Both the position numbers and the translations under genes were made by a program. Source: an uncultured Angelakisella sp. (GTDB lineage Bacteria > Bacillota > Clostridia > Oscillospirales > Ruminococcaceae). From it: a stretch of 9,557 nucleotides of DNA. The notes under the pieces are model-generated. The model was given only the letters and a program-made list of their open reading frames with translations. It searched no databases and was not told the DNA's origin. This document shows positions 5,456 through 9,557 of the stretch, one piece after another (positions within the stretch are counted from its first letter, which is position 1; each line of letters opens with the position of its first letter). Where the stretch lies: positions 1 to 9,557 of the forward strand of contig CANOCD010000029.1 in the NCBI GenBank assembly GCA_947564495.1, given 5' to 3'.

Positions 5456-6352
5456 TCAAGTCGGGAAGAAGGAGAGCTGCTGGCTCTCGTATCCCGCCCG
5501 GCTGGCGGCGATGATGTCCTCCATCCGGTACAAAAGCCCCGCCCGGTCGCATTCCCGGGCAAACAGGGCCCAACGCTCTTTTGCTTTGGGGACGGCGCAG
5601 GAGTAGCGATCCCCGTAGGTCCTCCGGTAGCGGTCCGCCAGGCCGGGGAACCGTTCCTCCAGCCTTTGGTAGTAGTAGTCCCGCTGGTTCATCCGCAGGG
5701 TCATCCCCAGGTAGGTGAACAGGAACCGGGCCCCGGCCTCCTTGGCCGCCCGGACCATGGCCAGGAGGTTCTCCTCGCTGTCGGTGAGGAAGGGCAGGAC
5801 GGGGGTCATCAGCACCCCGGTGAAGATGCCGGCGGCGGAGAGCTCCCCGATCGCCTGGAGCCGCTTGGAAGGGGGCGGGGCGCAGGGCTCGATGAGGGCC
5901 GCCAGCCCGTCGTCCGGGGTGGTGACAGTGACGAGACAGAGGACAGGGGACCGCTCCCCGATCTCCCGGAGGAGGTCGGCGTCCCGGGTGACCAGGGGGC
6001 TTTTGGTGGTCACCGAGGCCCCGAAGCCGTAGGCCCACAGCAGCTCCAGGGCGTGGCGGGTGAGGAGGAGCTCCTCCTCGAAGGGGTTGTAGGGGTCGCT
6101 CATGGCCCCGGTGCCCACGACGCCGGGCTTTGCCTTCCGGCGCAGGTCGTCCCGGACGATCCGCAAAGCGTCGTCCTTGATCCGCACCCGGTCGAAGTCC
6201 TCCACCCCGTAGCAGGCGCTGCGGCTGTCGCAGTAGATGCAGCCGTGGCAGCACCCCCGGTAGAGGTTCATGTTGTAATTGATGCCGAACCACCGGCTCC
6301 CCGGGTCATACCCCGAGACGATGGTCTTGGCAGGGACCCGCTCCAGCTCCAA
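5456..6352 (-). CDS. SPL family radical SAM protein
   Basis: This radical S-adenosylmethionine enzyme belongs to the COG1533/SplB-related group. The [4Fe-4S] motif CxxxCxxC is seen in RGCCHGCIYCDSRS, with Cys34, Cys38 and Cys41 counted from the TTG start. GTGAMSDPYNPFE, also typical of this group, follows near residues 86-98. The length (298 residues) is normal. Members resemble spore photoproduct lyase, but most are not proven DNA repair enzymes, and the substrate is unknown. I prefer the TTG at 6350-6352. It follows AAAGGGGG (6360-6367) by 7 nt and gives the usual N-terminus (LELERVPAKTIVS). A longer start at ATG 6388 has no SD and would lie upstream of the likely transcription start. This is the first gene of the seven-gene leftward operon. 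Confidence 0.87.
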   Translation of the reverse strand: MELERVPAKTIVSGYDPGSRWFGINYNMNLYRGCCHGCIYCDSRSACYGVEDFDRVRIKDDALRIVRDDLRRKAKPGVVGTGAMSDPYNPFEEELLLTRHALELLWAYGFGASVTTKSPLVTRDADLLREIGERSPVLCLVTVTTPDDGLAALIEPCAPPPSKRLQAIGELSAAGIFTGVLMTPVLPFLTDSEENLLAMVRAAKEAGARFLFTYLGMTLRMNQRDYYYQRLEERFPGLADRYRRTYGDRYSCAVPKAKERWALFARECDRAGLLYRMEDIIAASRAGYESQQLSFFPT

Positions 6353-6379
6353 AAGACCGCCCCCTTTGTCTCCCCTTCT

Positions 6380-6408
6380 ATTATCCATGATACAGAGGGA
6401 AAATGCAA
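6380..6408 (-). promoter_or_regulatory. Sigma-A-type promoter of the leftward seven-gene operon
   Basis: On the minus strand TTGCAT (6403-6408) and GATAAT (6380-6385) are separated by exactly 17 bp. Transcription would begin near 6373, leaving about 20 nt of leader that includes the AAAGGGGG SD of the radical SAM gene. This supports the TTG start at 6352 over the upstream ATG at 6388. It is the only convincing promoter seen before the minus-strand block. Confidence 0.6.
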
Positions 6409-6412
6409 ACCC

Positions 6413-6435
6413 TTTTTTGCCGGAACCGGGAAAAA
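6413..6435. repeat. Inverted repeat in the divergent intergenic region
   Basis: A T6-GCCGG arm (6413-6423) faces a CCGGG-A5 arm (6426-6435), with a perfect CCGG-AA-CCGG centre and A/T flanks that can also pair. It lies just upstream of the leftward promoter and in the leader region of the rightward LCP-like gene. It could be an operator shared by the two directions or a leader hairpin. No T-tract follows the stem in either direction, so it is not a terminator. Confidence 0.35.
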
Positions 6436-6516
6436 GTGGAACTCCTCCCTGGGACTGTATCCCAAAAGCCCCGGCTGCCCATACTCCCGGTGGAAAAAGC
6501 AAAGGAGGAACAGAGG

Positions 6517-7632
6517 ATGAAGCGGGAGCATCGGGACTGGCTGTGGGGGTTTTCCACCTCCTTCGGCATCACCTTTCTGGGGATGATGGTGGTGCTGGGG
6601 GCGGTGTGCTTTCTGTCCTACTCCAAGGCCCAGGAGAAGGAGACCCAGAAGCAGGAGGCCGCCGCTCTCCGCCGGGAGCCGGACGCCTACCTCCCCGGGG
6701 AGGAGGACCGGCTGAACCTCCTGATAGCGGGCCGGGACGGGGAGGGGGCGGAGCCGGACACCTACCTCCTCCTGGGATTCCTCCCCGACCGGGGGAAGAT
6801 CGCCCTCTGCGTCCTGCCCGCTACCACCTACCTGGAGTACGGCGGCCAGGGGGGGACCCTGGGGCGGCTGTGGCGGCAGGGGGGTCTGGGCTACGCCAAG
6901 AAGGGGCTGGGGGACTACCTGGGCATCCCCATCCACCGATGCGCCACGGTGGGCCCGGAGGAGCTGGACGCCCTGATGGCCTGGAGCGGCGGCCTGCTGG
7001 ACTACGACCTCACCGTGGAGATCGAGGGGGAGGCGGGGGGCCGCAGGCTCTCCATGAGCCGGGGCCGGTGGCAGCTGGACGGCCAGCGTATCTTGGACCT
7101 GGCGGCCTACTCCGGCTACAAGGGCGGGGAGCGGGAGCGGTGCGACCGGGCGGCCCTCCTCCTGGCCCGGCTGGTCACCCGGACCCTGCCGGTGTTCCTG
7201 GAGGAGGAGAAGGGGGCGGGCTTCACCGAGACGGCCCTTGAGCTGCTGGACACCGACCTTTCCGCCGCCGACTGCCTCCAGCGCAAGGCGGCCCTGGAGT
7301 TCCTGGCCCGGCTGGAGCTGCCGGTGGCCTCCACCGTCTTTCTGGAGGGGTCCCTCAGCCGGAACTACACGGTGTACCACCTCACCGACAGCTGCAAGGC
7401 CCGGATCGGGGAGGTCTACGGGGAGCCGGGGGCCGAGCCCAAGTGGAAGTTTTCCCCCGGGGAGGAACTCCTGGAGGAGCCGGTGCCGGTGGAGGAGCCG
7501 GTGCGGGACGAGGAGAAGCCCCCAAGGGACAGCGGCAGCGGGAGCCGGGTGGTCAAGGACAGCGGCTGGCCGCCGATGCAGGAGCCCGGGGCGCTGGAGC
7601 GGCCGGGTCAAGGCTCGGACAGGGGCGGCTGA
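6517..7632 (+). CDS. LytR-CpsA-Psr (LCP)-like membrane-anchored protein, partly degenerate
   Basis: This protein of 371 residues has a short basic N-terminus, one membrane segment (about 13-36) and an extracellular part. Residues 65-220 resemble the LCP domain, whose members transfer glycopolymers from lipid carriers to peptidoglycan. Matches are LNLLIAG (66-72), the metal-binding-type Asp81 in DTYLLL, the KGLGDYLGIPI block (129-139), LDGQRILDLAAYSG (187-200) and RCDRAA (208-213), standing for the family RxxRQQ motif. The usual PRDT of active enzymes is PATT here (101-104), and the QQ pair is absent, so catalysis is doubtful. After about residue 310 the tail is Pro/Glu/Gly-rich and probably disordered, with a short tandem repeat. 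The start at 6517 has AAAGGAGG 8 nt upstream. It is divergent from the radical SAM operon. The LCP relation is moderately sure; activity is uncertain. Confidence 0.75.
   Translation: MKREHRDWLWGFSTSFGITFLGMMVVLGAVCFLSYSKAQEKETQKQEAAALRREPDAYLPGEEDRLNLLIAGRDGEGAEPDTYLLLGFLPDRGKIALCVLPATTYLEYGGQGGTLGRLWRQGGLGYAKKGLGDYLGIPIHRCATVGPEELDALMAWSGGLLDYDLTVEIEGEAGGRRLSMSRGRWQLDGQRILDLAAYSGYKGGERERCDRAALLLARLVTRTLPVFLEEEKGAGFTETALELLDTDLSAADCLQRKAALEFLARLELPVASTVFLEGSLSRNYTVYHLTDSCKARIGEVYGEPGAEPKWKFSPGEELLEEPVPVEEPVRDEEKPPRDSGSGSRVVKDSGWPPMQEPGALERPGQGSDRGG
7472..7503 (+). repeat. Short direct repeat in the tail of the LCP-like gene
   Basis: TGGAGGAGCCGGTG occurs at 7472-7485 and again at 7490-7503, a period of 18 bp. 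It encodes two copies of EEPV in the Pro/Glu-rich tail (residues 320-329). The in-frame period means copy-number change would alter tail length without a frameshift. Confidence 0.7.
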
Positions 7633-7673
7633 CGAGGGAAAGCGGGGGACAGGCCGGAGGGGGAATATTTTTC

Positions 7674-7702
7674 TTGCCATCCGCCGAAAAATGTAGTAGG
7701 AT
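7674..7702 (+). promoter_or_regulatory. Promoter of the NusG domain II gene
   Basis: TTGCCA (7674-7679) and TAGGAT (7697-7702) are 17 bp apart. The predicted start near 7709 leaves a leader of about 18 nt with the SD AAGGAGGT at 7713-7720. The 94-bp gap after the LCP-like gene shows no good terminator, so read-through from that gene is also possible. The -10 match is moderate. Confidence 0.5.
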
Positions 7703-7726
7703 GGAGAAAGAAAAGGAGGTATCCTT

Positions 7727-8092
7727 ATGCCCAAACAAAACTCCCCCCTCCGCCTTGGGCTATGGCTCGCCATCGCCCTGGCTCTGGGAGGTTCCCTATT
7801 ATGGCTGGCCCGCCCCCAGACCGGGGAGCGGCTGGTGGCCGCCATCACCGTGGGGGAGGAGACGGTCCGGACCATCGACCTCTCCCGGGCGGAGGACCAG
7901 AAGTTCTCCATCCTGGAGGAGACGGGAAAGCCTGTCACCTTCGAGATCAGGGACCACGCCATCCGCTTTCTGGAGTCCGACTGCCCGGATAAGGTCTGCA
8001 TCAACACCGGCTTTCTGAAAAACGACCTGGACGTGGCCTGCTGTCTCCCCAACCAGACCGCCGTTTTGGTGACAAAAGAAGGCTCGAAGTGA
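7727..8092 (+). CDS. NusG domain II-containing membrane-anchored protein
   Basis: This 121-residue protein has a basic N-terminus and one membrane helix (about residues 8-28), followed by an extracellular NusG_II domain. The domain signature is visible: CPDKVCINTG with two Cys (residues 85-94), then the CCLPNQTAVLV end (about 105-115). The family is unrelated in role to the transcription factor NusG and has no proven function. In Clostridia it often neighbours electron-transfer or FMN-binding (ApbE-type) genes, not seen here. The Cys residues could form disulphides or take part in redox chemistry; that is inference. The start has a near-perfect SD with 6 nt spacing. The ABC ATPase gene begins 77 nt later. 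Confidence 0.87.
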   Translation: MPKQNSPLRLGLWLAIALALGGSLLWLARPQTGERLVAAITVGEETVRTIDLSRAEDQKFSILEETGKPVTFEIRDHAIRFLESDCPDKVCINTGFLKNDLDVACCLPNQTAVLVTKEGSK

Positions 8093-8115
8093 AGTCTCAG
8101 GCCCGCCTGCCTCGT

Positions 8116-8130
8116 TGTACATAGTGGACA
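8116..8130. promoter_or_regulatory. Small palindrome before the ABC ATPase gene (possible operator)
   Basis: TGTACATAGTGGACA has the symmetric form TGTnCA-nnn-TGnACA. It sits 40 nt before the ATPase start and 23 nt after the NusG_II gene stop, and is followed by a weak GGGG-AGAGA-CCCC stem (8131-8143). Half-sites of this size are typical of dimeric repressors, but no regulator gene is in the window, and no good promoter overlaps it. Confidence 0.3.
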
Positions 8131-8169
8131 GGGGAGAGACCCCGGCCCGCAAAGGAAGGACGGTGCGCT

Positions 8170-8868
<699 letters not shown>

Positions 8869-8891
8869 ATCAGATCGAAATCATATCCCAT

Positions 8892-8927
8892 GCCGGAGGG
8901 CCCGCCGCCCCCCGGCCTTTTTGTTTT
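8892..8927 (+). terminator. Rho-independent terminator after the ABC ATPase gene
   Basis: GCCGGAGGGC (8892-8901) pairs with GCCCCCCGGC (8907-8916), 10 bp with one A-C mismatch and a 5-nt loop, followed by CTTTTTGTTTT. It lies 24 nt after the ATPase stop and separates that gene from the next promoter. Confidence 0.85.
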
Positions 8928-8943
8928 GCCTATAACTTGGGGC

Positions 8944-8972
8944 TGGAGTTTTCCCGAAAGCTATGTTATAAT
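8944..8972 (+). promoter_or_regulatory. Extended -10 promoter of the DRTGG operon
   Basis: A perfect TATAAT (8967-8972) is preceded by TG at the extended -10 position (8964-8965, TGT then ATAAT register), with only a weak -35 candidate (TGGAGT, 8944-8949) at 17 bp. Transcription would start near 8979 and give a leader of about 57 nt. This is the strongest -10 sequence in the window. Confidence 0.65.
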
Positions 8973-8987
8973 ATCCACAAGACAAAA

Positions 8988-9007
8988 GGCCCCGGGACTG
9001 CCGGGCC
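8988..9007 (+). other. Leader hairpin before the DRTGG gene
   Basis: CCCGG (8991-8995) pairs with CCGGG (9001-9005) and GG (8988-8989) with CC (9006-9007), with C8990 bulged and a GACTG loop. It lies at the 5' end of the leader, before the SD AAGGAG (9021-9026). No T-tract follows. It may stabilise the 5' end of the mRNA. Confidence 0.4.
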
Positions 9008-9035
9008 CCATCCGTGTTTGAAGGAGTGAACCATT

Positions 9036-9389
9036 ATGACCCTTGGTGAAGTAAAGACCATCCTGGACGCGAAGCTGCTCTGCGGCGAGGAGATGCTGGA
9101 CCACGACGTGAACACCGCCTGCGGCAGCGACCTGATGAGCGACGTTCTGGCCTTTGTAAAGGACCAGGCGGTGCTCCTCACCGGCCTGATGAACCAGCAG
9201 GTGGTCCGCACCGCCGAGATGATGGACATCATCTGCATCATCTTTGTCCGCAGCAAGGAGCCCGCCCCCGAGGTGGTGGAGCTGGCCCGCCAGAAGGACA
9301 TCGCCGTTATGACCACCACCCACCGGATGTTTACCGCCTGCGGCCTTCTCTTTGGGGCCGGGCTCAACGGGGGGGTACCTATCGAATGA
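9036..9389 (+). CDS. DRTGG domain-containing protein
   Basis: This 117-residue cytosolic protein consists of a DRTGG domain, a small alpha/beta fold also found next to CBS domains and in phosphotransacetylase N-terminal regions. Typical are the opening MTLGEVKTILDAKLL, LLTGLMNQQVVRTAEMMDI near residues 47-65, and the TTHRMFTACGLLF end (94-106). The exact role is unknown. In anaerobic Firmicutes such proteins commonly begin loci with an RsbW-like ATPase, ferredoxin-like proteins, a PHP-domain phosphatase, a histidine kinase and [FeFe]-hydrogenase subunits. Here the next gene is indeed such an ATPase, overlapping by 4 bp (ATGA). SD AAGGAG has 9 nt spacing. A strong promoter and leader hairpin lie upstream, marking this as the first gene of a new operon. 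Confidence 0.88.
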   Translation: MTLGEVKTILDAKLLCGEEMLDHDVNTACGSDLMSDVLAFVKDQAVLLTGLMNQQVVRTAEMMDIICIIFVRSKEPAPEVVELARQKDIAVMTTTHRMFTACGLLFGAGLNGGVPIE

Positions 9390-9557
9390 GCGGACTGCAC
9401 TACCACTACGACGTCCCCGGGGACGACTTTACCCGGGCCGGCGAGGCCTCCGGCGCCATCAAAAGCGCCCTCAAAAAGCTGGGCATCCCCCCCCAGGTGG
9501 TGCGCAAGGTGGCCATCGCCATGTACGAGGGGGAGATCAACCTGGTCATCCACGGCG
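9386..9557 (+). CDS. RsbW-like anti-sigma factor / ATP-binding protein, 3' truncated by the window
   Basis: Only the first 57 residues lie in the window. They begin MSGLHYHYDVPGDDF and include FTRAGEASGAIKSALKKLG, typical of the RsbW/RsbT-like GHKL ATPase proteins that follow DRTGG genes. YEGEINLVIHG at the edge is the start of the ATP-binding N-box, where Glu and Asn bind Mg-ATP. The ATG overlaps the stop of the DRTGG gene (ATGA), so translation is coupled and no separate SD is needed. As a serine kinase-like or anti-sigma protein it would act in the cytoplasm on a partner not visible here. The frame is open to the edge, so no break is implied. Confidence 0.85.
   Translation, partial: MSGLHYHYDVPGDDFTRAGEASGAIKSALKKLGIPPQVVRKVAIAMYEGEINLVIHG

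Noticed and set aside
4647..6293. Long - strand open frame over the radical SAM and DUF4272 genes
   Set aside because: It is another frame of two well-supported genes, with low-complexity Gly/Pro/Arg/His composition and no SD.
7633..7726. Possible terminator after the LCP-like gene (G-rich stretch followed by ATATTTTTC)
   Set aside because: No stem of useful length precedes the T-run, so I do not call one.
8131..8143. GGGG-AGAGA-CCCC stem before the ABC ATPase gene as a terminator of the NusG_II transcript
   Set aside because: It has only four base pairs and no T-tract follows.

Overview
The window is GC-rich, densely coded chromosomal DNA with AGGAGG-type ribosome binding sites. Its gene content includes a TSCPD small protein, paired half-size DUF606 transporters, a membrane-anchored NusG domain II protein, and a DRTGG protein followed by an RsbW-like ATPase. 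This combination points to a high-GC anaerobic Firmicute of the Clostridia, most likely an Oscillospiraceae/Ruminococcaceae-type gut bacterium. That placement is inference from gene content and composition, not from a marker gene. No rRNA, tRNA, CRISPR array, IS element or phage gene is visible, and no stretch over 300 bases lacks a gene.

Left block (1-1881, + strand): a TSCPD-domain protein and an unrecognised 175-residue acidic protein appear to share a transcript that starts near the left edge and ends at a terminator with T-tracts on both strands (about 911-961). Two half-size DMT/DUF606 transporter genes follow at once.

Middle block (1865-6352, - strand): seven tightly packed genes read leftward from a promoter at 6380-6408. 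In order they are an SPL-type radical SAM protein, a DUF4272 protein, an aspartate dehydrogenase (NadX-like), a GNAT acetyltransferase, RuvX/YqgF, a Nudix ADP-ribose pyrophosphatase-like hydrolase and a dCMP deaminase. Most are housekeeping functions in nucleotide/NAD metabolism and nucleic-acid maintenance. The last gene overlaps the 3' end of the second transporter gene by 17 bp. The nearest terminators for the two converging transcripts lie beyond each other's genes, so the mRNAs should overlap in antisense.

Right block (6517-9557, + strand): a membrane-anchored LytR-CpsA-Psr-like protein with partly lost catalytic residues, a NusG domain II protein with its own promoter, and a MacB/LolD-type ABC ATPase without a permease, closed by a terminator at 8892-8927. 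A strong extended -10 promoter then starts a new operon: a DRTGG protein, then the first 57 residues of an RsbW-like ATPase. This is the usual beginning of an [FeFe]-hydrogenase-associated locus that would continue outside the window.

I found no clear new multi-gene system. The most interesting signals are regulatory or architectural: a Shine-Dalgarno sequence that a hairpin may bring to its start codon (36-75), a transporter gene that abuts a terminator and lacks a normal start (911-983), the overlapping convergent transcripts, the degenerate LCP domain, and the permease-less ABC ATPase behind a small palindrome.
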